Origin: a virus
Virus record (IMG/VR): IMGVR_UViG_3300005589_000080
Location: 1-31,336 of that record
DNA length: 31,336 nt
Strand: one strand, 5' to 3'
The notes beneath the pieces were generated by a model. It saw only the letters and a list, made by a program, of their open reading frames with translations. It was not told the DNA's origin and did not search any database. Made by a program: the position numbers and the translations under genes. Shown piece after piece: positions 7,839 to 16,257 of the stretch (positions are counted from its first letter, which is position 1; every line of letters starts with the position of its first letter).

Positions 7839-9707
7839 TCACTCGAAGAAGTTCAGGGCATCCCAGCCCGTACCGGTTGGATTCGGGATACAGAGCATGC
7901 CCTTGTCGTCACCCGCATTGACCCAGCCCCGCGAATTCGGGAACAGGTTCGTAGTCGGCAGCGCGGCCTTCGTCTCGGCCTGCCAGAAGGAATCGACCGG
8001 GAACCACGCGTTATCCTTGATCTTGTAAATCTGCTGGATATCATCCCCGAGCAGCACAAGACCGAGCGTCGTTTCGTCCAGTCCGCTCGCCGAGGGGAGT
8101 GCCGCGTATGTATTCGCCGTGACCCAGATGCCGCCGCCCATGCCTTCCCACGAATCCCCGTCGTACATCTCTGGGCGATTCTCGTCAGTGTTCCACCGGG
8201 TATCTCCACGACGCACGGCGCGAGGCTCGTAGTCGCTATAATTCCGGGTCACTGTCGGGTATCGATCACCGTCTACGTCAAGGGGCTGGTGGAGCGCATC
8301 AATCAGCAGGCCGAACAGATCGCCGAGTCGCTTTTCCTGATTCGTGAGTTCCACCGTCACGGGTAGCGGATTCGCCAGGTCGATGGTCAGCGCCACCACT
8401 TCGACCTCGGTATCGATGCTCTGATCAGGGTCCACCACGCGATAGATACCGCCAATGCGCAAATCGTCCACGTCGGGGAATTCGTCGCTCTTGGCTAAGT
8501 CGAGCGCATTGATCGTGACGTTGATGCGTGGCTCGGCAAAGTCTTCGAGGATACGATTCGCGGCCTGAACGAGGCTGTCTGCATAGCGGTAGCGCCGGTC
8601 GATGTGAATGTGTGGAGACAGGCCGTAGGTCGCGATGCTGTCGGCATCGTCGATGTAGTCTTCCTCCTGCCCTTCCGCGTCCGAGAGCTTGAGCCGGGTG
8701 GCCGGGTCCTCGCCTTCGCCGTAAAAATAGACGCGGTTGACCAGTTGGCTCCAGTCGGTCGTGTGCTCGATGCCCTGGAGGCCGCCACCGATGGGTAAGG
8801 GGTAGGGTTCCGCGTTGCCAAGGGTCACGTTCCAGTTCAGCCGTCGATTGGCGTCCACCCAGAAGTGGCCGGCCACCGCCTTGGGGAGCAATCCTTGCAT
8901 GTGGAGCAGTGCCCGCAGAATGGTGGCATCCTGCACGCGAAAGTAGGTGGTCTGTTCGAGGATCGCTTCGTCGATGTCGCCCAGGGTAATCGGATTATCT
9001 CGCACCTGGAGATCGAGCAGCGCCTGCACGTGGGCACCAACCCCCATGGCCGCACCTTCATAAAGGATTACAGGCTCCTCGCCCAGCTGAGCAATGGCCG
9101 ACTGACAGAACACGTCCTTGTAGGTCGCGTCTCCGTTTCGCCGTCCTGCCGTCTCCTGAATCTGGAAGCTGTCAATATAGAATCCGAAGCGGTCACGGAC
9201 GGTCACGGTGTTAGGGCGCACCAGGTAGGCCGCTGCCGGGTTATCCGCCGCCACAGAAAAGCGCACCTCACTGGCTTCATCAACAGCAAGGCGCAGTTCT
9301 CCATCGTGCCAGGCATCGACACCCGCCAGCCGTTCGCCGTCTGCGTCGTGGATCTCGATTCGATAGGGCCGCTCCTTGCTCTCCCGCAAAACGAACAGCG
9401 CAGGGAACAGGCGTATTTCACCACCACCGCCCCCCGTCCCGGGAGCGACGATATAGTACCCGTAGCTCTCGCCAGTCCAGCCAGAAGGGTCCTCGGTGTA
9501 GTCAGGGCCGACACCGTTCCAGCCGGGAGCCTCAAGGGCCAACGGAGCGCCACCACCTTGCCCGCCGCCTGGATTCCGCTCGGTCGGTCGGTCCCAGTAA
9601 GGCGTGTCGAAAAAGTCCTCGACGCTACTGGCGACTTTAGGCCATAGCGGCTGTATCCCGCATGGGTACGATCCACAGAATCCAGTTATCGGGGCATTGG
9701 TGGGCAT
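7839..9707 (-). CDS. Tail-associated hub protein (Tal/Gp37-like)
   Basis: 622 residues. The central part, about 100-500, follows the layout of siphovirus tail hub proteins: a beta domain (EVRFSVAADNPAAAYLVRPN, then VTVRDRFGFYIDSFQI), a helical insertion with VQALLDLQV, and a return with NRVYFYGEGEDPATRLKL, RYRYADSLVQAANRILEDFA and IGGIYRVVDPDQSI. The family forms the trimeric plug at the end of the tail tube and carries receptor-binding or cell wall-cutting extensions. The C-terminal 140 residues (DTRWNTDENRPEMYDGDSW; then a WV.ANTYAALPS region) look like small adhesive modules. It lies downstream of the distal tail genes, as expected for a hub, and overlaps its neighbour by 1 base. Confidence 0.65.
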   Translation of the reverse strand: MPTNAPITGFCGSYPCGIQPLWPKVASSVEDFFDTPYWDRPTERNPGGGQGGGAPLALEAPGWNGVGPDYTEDPSGWTGESYGYYIVAPGTGGGGGEIRLFPALFVLRESKERPYRIEIHDADGERLAGVDAWHDGELRLAVDEASEVRFSVAADNPAAAYLVRPNTVTVRDRFGFYIDSFQIQETAGRRNGDATYKDVFCQSAIAQLGEEPVILYEGAAMGVGAHVQALLDLQVRDNPITLGDIDEAILEQTTYFRVQDATILRALLHMQGLLPKAVAGHFWVDANRRLNWNVTLGNAEPYPLPIGGGLQGIEHTTDWSQLVNRVYFYGEGEDPATRLKLSDAEGQEEDYIDDADSIATYGLSPHIHIDRRYRYADSLVQAANRILEDFAEPRINVTINALDLAKSDEFPDVDDLRIGGIYRVVDPDQSIDTEVEVVALTIDLANPLPVTVELTNQEKRLGDLFGLLIDALHQPLDVDGDRYPTVTRNYSDYEPRAVRRGDTRWNTDENRPEMYDGDSWEGMGGGIWVTANTYAALPSASGLDETTLGLVLLGDDIQQIYKIKDNAWFPVDSFWQAETKAALPTTNLFPNSRGWVNAGDDKGMLCIPNPTGTGWDALNFFE

Positions 9708-10435
9708 TACAGATAGGTCCGTCCCGTCGTGGTGATGTATCCGTTCGTGGCGTCGTCAGCGTCCTTAATGCTGGTCTCGGCCGTCGTGTGATAGACCTCA
9801 CCCAGCTTGAGGCTCCCGCTCGACACAGCCGGTGCGGTGGGGCTTGCATCCTCGGTGCCCGTGACAGCCGTCACTACGCCGTCGGTGTCCATTTGCAGGG
9901 CGTCGATCCGGGGGTTCGTCGAGGGCGCCGTAAACGTGAGCGTGGCCTCATCGAGCAGGGCAGCCGGTTCGTCGTCAATAATCGCCGCACCAATCTGCAC
10001 CTTGATCGTCATGTCAGGCGTGTCTTGCGCCTTGGGCATCAATTCCGTCTTGGCTGCGCTCCGCTGGATGCCGGTGCCGCGCCCCACGACGCACGCGATC
10101 AGCATCTTGGCCGCTTCCAACTGTGTCGCCATCTCGTTGAGCGTTTCCCGGTAAATGAATTGCAGAAACTTCGTACCGCTGCCATGGCTCACCGCCGTGG
10201 TGCCACCATACCCCCGCTCAATGGTCAGGGTGTCAAGGCCACTGGAAGGGGTGTCGGTCGCGATGGCGGTGACGAGGATCTTTTCAGTCGCGCCCTCCCG
10301 GTGGATCAGGCAAGGGGCAGTCAGTCCAGCCGCGCCGCTCGACGCAAGGACAAGCGAAGTGGCCGAGGCATTGATCGCCGCATTGGATATGGCCCACCAC
10401 CGATCCGCGTTTCGTTTCAGCTTTCGTGTTGCCAT
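9707..10435 (-). CDS. Tail tip structural protein, unnamed family
   Basis: 242 residues. The first half contains AAINASATSLVLASSGAAGL and a segment with TDTPSSGLDTLTIERGYGGT, which resembles a small beta domain found in phage neck or tail tip proteins. The C-terminal half has TKVQ-like strands (IKVQIGAAIIDDEPAALLDE) and DALQMDTDGVVTAVTGTEDA, reminiscent of the upper baseplate or fibre-hub family. It sits between the split distal tail protein and the hub, so a baseplate role is likely. It overlaps the hub gene by 1 base. Confidence 0.5.
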   Translation of the reverse strand: MATRKLKRNADRWWAISNAAINASATSLVLASSGAAGLTAPCLIHREGATEKILVTAIATDTPSSGLDTLTIERGYGGTTAVSHGSGTKFLQFIYRETLNEMATQLEAAKMLIACVVGRGTGIQRSAAKTELMPKAQDTPDMTIKVQIGAAIIDDEPAALLDEATLTFTAPSTNPRIDALQMDTDGVVTAVTGTEDASPTAPAVSSGSLKLGEVYHTTAETSIKDADDATNGYITTTGRTYL

Positions 10436-10437
10436 CG

Positions 10438-10758
10438 TTATCCCATCGCGTAGTAGTTGACGGCGCAGGTGCCTGTGACACCTGTAACCGTGATTGCATT
10501 GTCAATGCCGCCCTGCAGTTGAGGCACCAAGCCAGACATACCACCATTGCTCGGCGTCCATGTGGAGCCGCTATCGTCGCTCACCTCGGCCGTCTGCCCG
10601 TCACTCTTCAGCCGCAGCCAGTCGCCATCGCTGAGGGTGTTATTCCACAGGATGGTTTCGCCCGTGGCCGCGTTGTAAATCTGCACAAAGGTAGCGTCGG
10701 CCCCGCTCGCCTTAACGATGTAGGTCCCGTCCGTTTTCCGCGTCCCGCCAATGTTCAC
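10438..10758 (-). CDS. Probable C-terminal half of a split distal tail protein
   Basis: 106 residues. Content such as VQIYNAATGETILWNNTLSDGD (first part only: VQIYNAATGETILW) and AEVSDDSGSTWTPSNGG resembles the galectin-like C-terminal domain of siphovirus distal tail (Dit) proteins. The gene starts within the stop of the previous ORF (ATGA), which carries the N-terminal Dit-like belt domain. In most phages the two domains are one chain. The split could be real or due to a frameshift; the clean ATGA coupling argues for two polypeptides. Confidence 0.45.
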   Translation of the reverse strand: MNIGGTRKTDGTYIVKASGADATFVQIYNAATGETILWNNTLSDGDWLRLKSDGQTAEVSDDSGSTWTPSNGGMSGLVPQLQGGIDNAITVTGVTGTCAVNYYAMG

Positions 10759-11210
10759 AGCGTGGTCCCTCCCGGACTGACCGATTCGTCATCGCCTTCG
10801 GTCTCGCTCGTAGCGATAGGCCATGGCTGGGCCGCGTAGAACTGGATCGCCACTTCGAGCGTGGTGGCAGTCTCGCTGCCGAAATCGATACTGGTAACCT
10901 TGGCGGTCCACTGCTTCCCGCTCACCGCGTCGAAGGTCAGGGCCTTGCCGCCCGTCTGTCCCGCAGCAAGGGCCGCCTCTACGTTGCGCCGGGCCGTCTG
11001 GAGTGCGCTCAGGTTTGCCGCCGTGATGACGCCCGACACCGTGCCGACACGTGCATCGAACGAAACTCCCTGGCTCGCTTCGCCGTCTCGGTTGGTGAGG
11101 GGCTGACGATTCACCCGGGGTGTCGGGGAAGCAAGCGCAAAACCATTGGACTCCACCACAAATCCGTAATCGGCAAGGTCGATGCTGTTATAGGTCAGGC
11201 TGTCGCTCAC
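10755..11210 (-). CDS. Distal tail (Dit)-like protein, N-terminal domain
   Basis: 151 residues from a GTG that overlaps the tape measure stop (GTGA). The start SLTYNSIDLADYGFVVES and the middle RVGTVSGVITAANLSALQTA (a beta strand then a helix used for ring formation) with LTFDAVSGKQWTAKVTSIDF and LEVAIQFYAAQPWP fit the belt domain of the Sipho_tail family. Dit forms a ring at the tail end and joins tube to hub. Its position directly after the tape measure is the canonical one. It ends with an acidic linker before the next ORF, which probably supplies the missing domain. Confidence 0.65.
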   Translation of the reverse strand: MSDSLTYNSIDLADYGFVVESNGFALASPTPRVNRQPLTNRDGEASQGVSFDARVGTVSGVITAANLSALQTARRNVEAALAAGQTGGKALTFDAVSGKQWTAKVTSIDFGSETATTLEVAIQFYAAQPWPIATSETEGDDESVSPGGTTL

Positions 11211-12553
11211 GTCGCAAACCCTCGCGCCCGTAGCTCACCGCGCAGTGCATCGGCCACCATTCGGGATACGACCCCGGGGTCACCAGCCCCATTGACATTG
11301 ATCGTGATATTCCCCGCACCGAGGAAACCGCCGCCGCCCGTGGGGGCCTGACTCATGGCGGCCGACGTTCCACCAGGGGCCACGAGTGCCGAGGACTGCG
11401 CCTGGGTGGCGGAACCCACGAGGCTCTGGGCCTGCTGCGCCTGGATCTTCGCGTCCATCACCATCCCTTGCAGCTTTTCCCACGCGTAGATAATCGGGGC
11501 AAAGATCAGCTCAAAGGCGGCCGCGATAGATTCCCAGACGCCAATCAGGAGGCCCTTTACCCAGTCCCATTCCTTGTAGATTCCGTAGGCCGCCGCACCA
11601 AGCGCAGCAACCGCGGCCACGACTACCGACACGGGCGCGCCGACAGTGGCAGCCACAAAGACAAAGGCCGCCGCAATCCCCTTGATGGCTACCGCGATGC
11701 CGGGAAGCATCACCAGCAGGGGCCCGAGCACCACCATTATTCCGCCTGCCACAGTGGTCATCTTGATGATGGAATCGACGAGGGGTTCGTTCTCGTCGCG
11801 CCACTGCCGAAAGGTGACCATGATTTCGGTAACCTTCGCCATTAGTTCGGTGAGTGTCGGGATGAGCGACTCCGCGATGTCGAATTTCAGGCTTCGAAGG
11901 GACATCTGTAGCCCAAGCATCGTGTCTTGGTATTTGGCTGCCGAGTTGGCCCCGTCTTGGCTAAAGATAATGCCAAGCCGGTGGGCCTCTGCCGCCATTT
12001 CCTCCATGCCTGCGCGCCCCCCTTCAAACATTGGAAGCAAGTCAGCCCCTGCCCGGCCAAACACCTTCTGTGCAACGGCGGACTGCTCAGAAACAGAGCC
12101 TAAGTCCGCAATAGCCATCGCTACGCGCATGAACTGGTCTTCTGGCTTCAGCCCGGCAAGATCCTCGTAGGTGAGACCCACCTCGCCAAGCGCCTCGGAA
12201 TACGTCACGGTGCCCCGTCCCGCTTCATACACGGTCGTGGCTAGTCGCTTTGATGCCTTTTCCACCGCTCCCAGATTCGTCCCGCTCAATTCGGCGGCAT
12301 GGCTCAACTCGCTGAGCTTCTCGGTAGAAAAGCCGGTACGCTTAGACATCTTGTGGATCTCGTCACCCACTGCCGCGTAGTCCCGAACGCTCGAAACCGC
12401 AAAGCCCGTGATCACAGCGCCCGCCGCCGTCATGGCCGCACCGATAGCCTGACCCGCACGCATCGCGTTGTTGGCCGCACTACCGAGCGTCTGACGCAGC
12501 TTCGAATCGTCGCCGGTAATGTCGAATACTATGTCGCCTGCTTTTGCAGTCAC
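11207..12553 (-). CDS. Tail tape measure protein
   Basis: 448 residues from a GTG one base after the chaperone stop. The N-terminal third is helical (GSAANNAMRAGQAIGAAMTA; LSELSHAAELSGTNLGAVEK), the middle holds several hydrophobic spans (about 280-340, e.g. IMVVLGPLLVMLPGIAVAI), and the C-terminus is Ala/Gly rich with ITINVNGAGDPGVVSRMVAD. This follows the tape measure family, which sets tail length and later helps DNA enter the cell. By the usual figure of about 1.5 Angstrom per residue, the tail would be near 65-70 nm, which is short for a siphovirus. The segment MSKRTGFSTEKLSELSHAAE is typical of the family. Confidence 0.85.
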   Translation of the reverse strand: MTAKAGDIVFDITGDDSKLRQTLGSAANNAMRAGQAIGAAMTAAGAVITGFAVSSVRDYAAVGDEIHKMSKRTGFSTEKLSELSHAAELSGTNLGAVEKASKRLATTVYEAGRGTVTYSEALGEVGLTYEDLAGLKPEDQFMRVAMAIADLGSVSEQSAVAQKVFGRAGADLLPMFEGGRAGMEEMAAEAHRLGIIFSQDGANSAAKYQDTMLGLQMSLRSLKFDIAESLIPTLTELMAKVTEIMVTFRQWRDENEPLVDSIIKMTTVAGGIMVVLGPLLVMLPGIAVAIKGIAAAFVFVAATVGAPVSVVVAAVAALGAAAYGIYKEWDWVKGLLIGVWESIAAAFELIFAPIIYAWEKLQGMVMDAKIQAQQAQSLVGSATQAQSSALVAPGGTSAAMSQAPTGGGGFLGAGNITINVNGAGDPGVVSRMVADALRGELRARGFAT

Positions 12554-12554
12554 A

Positions 12555-13165
12555 TCAGCCCTTCATGAAATCGCTCTTGAGCAATTCCGCTTCGGTAATC
12601 GGCTTCGGTCCGTCTTTCTTCTTGGCCTTGCCCATCGTTGCCTCAAGGCGCTTGGTCATCTTGCGGAGCATCAGCATCGTGATACCGAGGGTCCACTCGT
12701 CTTCCAGTTCAGCCAGCCCCACAGGGTACTGGCTCAAGATCAGGTCGTAGATTTCCGTGACGGCTTCTTCGACGTCCGCCGGGCCTTTCGGTTCCCCTGT
12801 GTCGGTCCCAGCGCGTCCGCCACAGTCACAAAAGGGGCGACAACCGCCTTGTGGATCACAAGCATCGCGGCCATGCGTTCGTCGTCAGTGGCCGTCTCTT
12901 CGATTCGCTCCCAGTCGGCTTCTACTTCCGGGCTGCATTGCGAAATGATCGCGTCGAGCATGACGTCCATAATCTCGGCCTGTTCCGGGGAGTCACCAGG
13001 CACCTGCTTACGCTGTACGTCGTACTCCGCAATAGCCCGACGAATTGACCGGGCGCGCTTGTTGACCATCTCGCGGAAGGGGTATTCCTTGCCGCCCAGG
13101 GTGATGGACGTAACGCCCGGGACTACGCGCTCCATGATCTCGCCGTCTGTTCGTGGTTCAGTCAT
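12555..13165 (-). CDS. Tail assembly chaperone GT, product of a -1 frameshift
   Basis: Predicted 203-residue fusion. Ribosomes read the first 127 codons of the G ORF up to CGA-AAG, slip back one base, and continue for 76 codons (starting GPADVEEAVTEIYDLI) to the stop at 12555, just before the tape measure. The -1 frame is open over the whole extension and has coding character, and no start codon with a ribosome-binding site is needed for it. G and GT proteins of siphophages hold the tape measure during tube assembly. Gene order (tube, G/GT, tape measure) is exactly as expected. Confidence 0.7.
12740..13165 (-). CDS. Tail assembly chaperone G
   Basis: 141 residues, largely helical and charged (EYPFREMVNKRARSIRRAIA; MDVMLDAIISQCSPEVEADW). 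It ends in a basic tail (RTSKKPSRKSTT) when no frameshift occurs. It overlaps the tail tube gene by 1 base and precedes the tape measure. The short form is made most of the time in relatives; the long GT form arises by frameshifting at 12785-12790. Assignment rests on position, size and the frameshift, not on strong similarity. Confidence 0.7.
   Translation of the reverse strand: MTEPRTDGEIMERVVPGVTSITLGGKEYPFREMVNKRARSIRRAIAEYDVQRKQVPGDSPEQAEIMDVMLDAIISQCSPEVEADWERIEETATDDERMAAMLVIHKAVVAPFVTVADALGPTQGNRKARRTSKKPSRKSTT
12785..12790 (-). promoter_or_regulatory. Programmed -1 frameshift site CGA-AAG
   Basis: In the zero frame the G ORF reads AAC CGA AAG GCC. CGA-AAG is a documented -1 slippery hexamer (B. 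subtilis cdd, IS1222). A slip here moves into the open -1 frame that encodes the T domain. A nearby GGGGAAC (zero frame GGG AAC) is a weaker alternative a few bases upstream. Confidence 0.6.
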
Positions 13166-13710
13166 TACGCAGCCGTCCGCTCAAGGATGTTCCACATCCG
13201 CTCGCCAGCCGTGGCCGCTTCCTCGACAAAGGCCCCGAGTTTGAAGGGCATCTTCGCCTCCTCGGCATCATCCACGACCTTGTTGACGTCTTCCGCGCTC
13301 GACATCTTCTTGAAGTGGTAAACGATGTTGTCGGTGACGAAAGCCACCGCCTTATAGCCCAGTTCGCCGGTTCCGCCATCCGGGATTTCATTGCTCGCCA
13401 AGGTGCCGAATCCGAGGGCCAGTTCCAGCGCCTCGACAGTCTCTTCCAGACCGTTGAATTCGATCATGGCCGACTTTTCCGTGACGATCCCCTTCAGTGG
13501 CCCTTCGAAACCCATGGGGCGCACCAGGCGCACCGTCTTGCCGAAGGTGATCGAGACACTTCCCTCGGCATCAACGAAGCCGAGATCGTCCCAGCCGGTC
13601 ATCGTGATGGCGCTGCCCTTGGTCCCGGTAATCGTCGGGAGGGCGGTTGCCACGTCGGCGGTGAAGATGCCTTGTGGCTTAATCGTGATTACATTCGCGT
13701 TTGTGCCCAT
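13165..13710 (-). CDS. Major tail tube protein
   Basis: 181 residues. A beta-sandwich-type sequence with a long inner loop: ITGTKGSAITMTGWDDLGFV, SITFGKTVRLVRPMGFEGPL, then a helix (ETVEALELALGFGTLASNEI) and KAVAFVTDNIVYHFKKMSSA. The length, the position between tail terminator and chaperone, and the pattern fit siphovirus tube subunits. The protein polymerises around the tape measure. A short 3-base gap separates it from the terminator gene. Confidence 0.7.
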   Translation of the reverse strand: MGTNANVITIKPQGIFTADVATALPTITGTKGSAITMTGWDDLGFVDAEGSVSITFGKTVRLVRPMGFEGPLKGIVTEKSAMIEFNGLEETVEALELALGFGTLASNEIPDGGTGELGYKAVAFVTDNIVYHFKKMSSAEDVNKVVDDAEEAKMPFKLGAFVEEAATAGERMWNILERTAA

Positions 13711-13713
13711 CGC

Positions 13714-14130
13714 TTAGGCTCCTCTGAATCGGCCACCCATTCGGGCGACGTAGTAACGAAAACCAAATTCGGGATGCACCACCGGGGTGCCCCGCTGTTC
13801 CATAAATCCGCTCATAAAAACGCCATCATCAACCGCCACGTTCGCCGCATCCACCCAGAGCGCTCGAAGGGCCTCATAGACGGCCTTGCAGCCTGCATAG
13901 CCGCGATCCTCACCGTTCCCGCCGTAGCACTCGAACAGAAAGCTCGCCTCGGCCACGGGGGAACCCCACAGCGAATCGTCGCCACCTTCCGGCCGAAACA
14001 CGAGCCGCGCTTCGGTGTTCTGGAATCGCTCGGGCGTCTCGGCAAAGTCCACACGAGACCCCACGAGGCCGTTCAGGGCCGTGCCGCTCTGGGTCAATAC
14101 CTGGTAGGTGATGGTCTCGATATCGGTCAT
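13714..14130 (-). CDS. Tail terminator-like protein (DUF3168/gp17 type)
   Basis: 138 residues. The start was put at the second ATG, which overlaps the previous stop (ATGA) and lies about 9 bases after AAGG. Features of small tail terminators: N-terminal helix (IETITYQVLTQSGTALNGLV), a strand pair with RLVFRPEGGD and ASFLFECYGG, a helix with CKAVYEALRAL, and a final FRYYVARMGG strand. The family caps the tube and joins it to the head. Placement before the tube gene agrees. Confidence 0.6.
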   Translation of the reverse strand: MTDIETITYQVLTQSGTALNGLVGSRVDFAETPERFQNTEARLVFRPEGGDDSLWGSPVAEASFLFECYGGNGEDRGYAGCKAVYEALRALWVDAANVAVDDGVFMSGFMEQRGTPVVHPEFGFRYYVARMGGRFRGA

Positions 14131-14477
14131 AGCCATTTACCTTGAGAAAGAAAACGGCGCTTACTGAATCGATACGCAGGCCATAACACGGGCTGCTTGC
14201 CCTTGATGTACTGGGTCCCAAGCTCGATATACGACAGGTAGCCCGAGCTACTTGCGATGCGAAAGGTTTTCAGCCCCACACGACGCGCAGCAATCTTGCT
14301 GGCGAGTTCACCCGTGCTGTCCTTGAAGTTCTGCCGGTGCGCGTAGTCCCGTGCTTTCTGGGCGATCTCCTGGGCGAAGATCCCCATTTTCTTAGTGGTC
14401 AATCCGCTGATACGAGAGACCACCGCCTTGGTGTTGTTGTTCTTCATCACCACACTGGTCTTGATGGAGACAGCCAT
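14127..14477 (-). CDS. HK97 gp10-like neck or tail completion protein
   Basis: 116 residues; the ATG at 14477 is preferred because it is preceded by GGAGG and overlaps the previous stop (TGATG). The pattern AQKARDYAHRQNFKDSTGEL, LASKIAARRV and YIELGTQYIKGKQPVLWPAY is the signature of the HK97 gp10 family (a helix, a G.L..S-like turn, and EFGT..m...PfL). These small proteins complete the head-tail joint. The next gene is the tail terminator. Confidence 0.7.
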   Translation of the reverse strand: MAVSIKTSVVMKNNNTKAVVSRISGLTTKKMGIFAQEIAQKARDYAHRQNFKDSTGELASKIAARRVGLKTFRIASSSGYLSYIELGTQYIKGKQPVLWPAYRFSKRRFLSQGKWL

Positions 14478-14797
14478 CACCGCACCTCCCGCATCATGAT
14501 CACCGTGAATCGCCCGGCGCTTGCCATGTCGGGGTCCACGTCGAGCACCTCGTAGGTCACACCGTCGAGCACCACTTGATCGCTCGATACGATGTCGGTG
14601 CCGTAGTCACACCAAAGGCGATGGGTAATCGGGTACCCACTCGCGCCGAGTCCGTTGGTCTCTTCGCCGCCCATCTGTTGACGACGACACCGAACGCCGC
14701 TCAGGTGCGCGGCCATGGTCCGTGTGTTGCCACCGAAACCGCTCTTACCTTCCGTCGTCCGTTTCGTGCTGCATGTCTTGTTCAGGAGCATGGTCAT
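14477..14797 (-). CDS. Head-closure (head-tail adaptor) protein
   Basis: 106 residues overlapping the connector gene by 4 bases (ATGA). The second half SSDQVVLDGVTYEVLDVDPD then AGRFTVIMMREVR matches the small beta-barrel of head-closure proteins (D.V..dg..Y.V..v.d....... .v.l.r). These seal the portal channel after packaging. Identification comes from this strand pattern and its place between connector and gp10-like genes. Confidence 0.6.
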   Translation of the reverse strand: MTMLLNKTCSTKRTTEGKSGFGGNTRTMAAHLSGVRCRRQQMGGEETNGLGASGYPITHRLWCDYGTDIVSSDQVVLDGVTYEVLDVDPDMASAGRFTVIMMREVR

Positions 14798-15603
14798 AGC
14801 GGCTTTACCAATCCGGACAAGGCCCGTACGAGGAAGTTGTTTTCCTCCTGCTCACTCATGAGGGTGTACTGATAGTCGCCAATCCGCTCGCTTTTGTAGG
14901 GGCCGTGTTGGGCCCGAGACAGGAGCCCCATGGCCACGTGAGCCACAGCGCGGGTCACATCCACGGGGTATTGCGCCGTACTGATGGCTGCCGTGGAGTG
15001 CGCTGCCGCCGTGGTGCCATTGACGCCGCGCTTCACGGTAGCCACGCCTGTCGATACCGCCGAGACGTAAAGTTGCTCGGTGCCTATCTTCAGGGTGTGC
15101 CCCGGGGCAATGATGTCGTCCGCGCTCAGGGTCAGGGTGGTGCCGGTCGTGGTGGCCACCGTTCCCGTCACGGTCGTGGCCTCCCACGGGTCCGCGCTCA
15201 GTCCGTCGCCATAACCCCACGTGCCGGTCAGCTTGACGTAGCGTGCGTAGCCGTTCCACGAGTACCGGCCATTGACGATCTCGGCAAGCCCCTGCTTGGG
15301 CCACGAGTTATCAGGCCACAGCGAGTAGTCCGTGTCTTCGGTCCACACTTCGCCATCGAAGGTGTTGTCGAGCTGGCTATCGGTGGCTACTTCGGTGAGG
15401 GCCAGAAAGTCATCGGTGTACAGCACACGACCACAACGCCCGTCAAAGTAGCGGGTGGCGTCTTCGGTGAAGAACACGCGCCCACAGTGACGATCGATGT
15501 GACGGCTCGCGTCTTCCAGGTGCAACAGCAACGCCGCATCATCCGCCGTGGTGGTGATGCCGAGTGCCGTTTTGGCCTGGTCGAGTGTGCTGTACAGGTT
15601 CAT
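14794..15603 (-). CDS. Head-tail connector (gp6-like), with an internal beta insertion
   Basis: 269 residues. The N-terminus YSTLDQAKTALGITTTADDA, LLLHLEDASRHIDRHCGRVF and the C-terminal DVTRAVAHVAMGLLSRAQHG are the helices of the gp6-like adaptor that docks under the portal. Between them is a beta insertion rich in Thr (VTGTVATTTGTTLTLSADDI; IGTEQLYVSAVSTGVATVKR), so the protein is longer than many relatives. It overlaps the upstream gene by 1 base (TGATG). Confidence 0.7.
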   Translation of the reverse strand: MNLYSTLDQAKTALGITTTADDAALLLHLEDASRHIDRHCGRVFFTEDATRYFDGRCGRVLYTDDFLALTEVATDSQLDNTFDGEVWTEDTDYSLWPDNSWPKQGLAEIVNGRYSWNGYARYVKLTGTWGYGDGLSADPWEATTVTGTVATTTGTTLTLSADDIIAPGHTLKIGTEQLYVSAVSTGVATVKRGVNGTTAAAHSTAAISTAQYPVDVTRAVAHVAMGLLSRAQHGPYKSERIGDYQYTLMSEQEENNFLVRALSGLVKPL

Positions 15604-16025
15604 CAGGAGACCATCTTCACCACGAGGAAGCCGATAATGAAGGTGCCATCAAACGCCGCGCTCGCGTGGCGATTCTCCAGCAGGACAGTAAATGACCCAG
15701 CGCCCGCCGTTGCCAGCATCACTTCGGTGCCCTCGTCACTGGTACCACCCTGGCGTGTCAAGAGGATGATATCGCCTGCAGCCACTTTGCTGTTGGTAAT
15801 GGTCAGCGTGGCCGCCGCCCCCGCTGCCGTCGAGAGCGCCTCCGTTGTGATACGACCGGCGATAGCGTTAATCTCACCTGTGTTACTTTCCAGCGTCACA
15901 GCGCCCGCATCGGCGGAAAGTGTACCGCCTGCCTCAATCAGCAGATCTCCCCCGCTTGCGATTACCTGCTGATCTGCGCCCTGCTTCATGTAGACCTTTG
16001 CGTTAACGCCCATGATTCCTGTCAT
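15603..16025 (-). CDS. Head fibre-like structural protein
   Basis: 140 residues with no long helix. The C-terminal part (LTITNSKVAAGDIILLTRQG, ATAGAGSFTVLLENRHASAA) resembles the beta domain found at the end of head fibres or spikes in several phages, with the typical T.TN..V...d.v......g......v. pattern. The middle has repetitive short strands (GGDLLIEAGGTLSADAGAVT). It overlaps the preceding gene by 4 bases (ATGA). A capsid-attached spike is the likely role, but this is inferred. Confidence 0.5.
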   Translation of the reverse strand: MTGIMGVNAKVYMKQGADQQVIASGGDLLIEAGGTLSADAGAVTLESNTGEINAIAGRITTEALSTAAGAAATLTITNSKVAAGDIILLTRQGGTSDEGTEVMLATAGAGSFTVLLENRHASAAFDGTFIIGFLVVKMVS

Positions 16026-16240
16026 CCTTTCGACGCCTTGCGGCGCCCTTTAATCTCGCGAGCCTCTGCCGTCTCGCGGGATTCCACAGCGACGGCGGGA
16101 ACAGACCCGCCATCTGCGTAAGCAGCAAGCCCTTGCTCGACCCACAGCGCAGCCTCTTTGTCATCCATCCGCATCCTACTCTTGGGGGGAAAGCTACCCT
16201 GGACGCCGGTGTATCGCTTTCTGATAATTACCTGTCGCAC
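16022..16240 (-). CDS. Small basic protein of the head region, unknown
   Basis: 72 residues from a GTG 7 bases after AAGGA. A TTG two codons earlier would leave no space for the ribosome-binding site. The sequence has a KRYTGVQGSFPPKSRMRM start, one helix with EAALWVEQGLAAYAD, and a charged C-terminus (ETAEAREIKGRRKASKG). The short helix resembles small head-tail proteins that pair with a connector. It follows the palindrome after the decoration candidate, so it may be expressed at a lower level than the capsid genes. Confidence 0.45.
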   Translation of the reverse strand: MRQVIIRKRYTGVQGSFPPKSRMRMDDKEAALWVEQGLAAYADGGSVPAVAVESRETAEAREIKGRRKASKG

Positions 16241-16257
16241 AGACAAATCCTTTCCAG

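Noticed and set aside
13153-14145. Plus-strand open frame of 330 codons opposite the tail tube and terminator genes
   Set aside because: The minus-strand genes have family-typical sequences and coupled starts. The plus frame has none.
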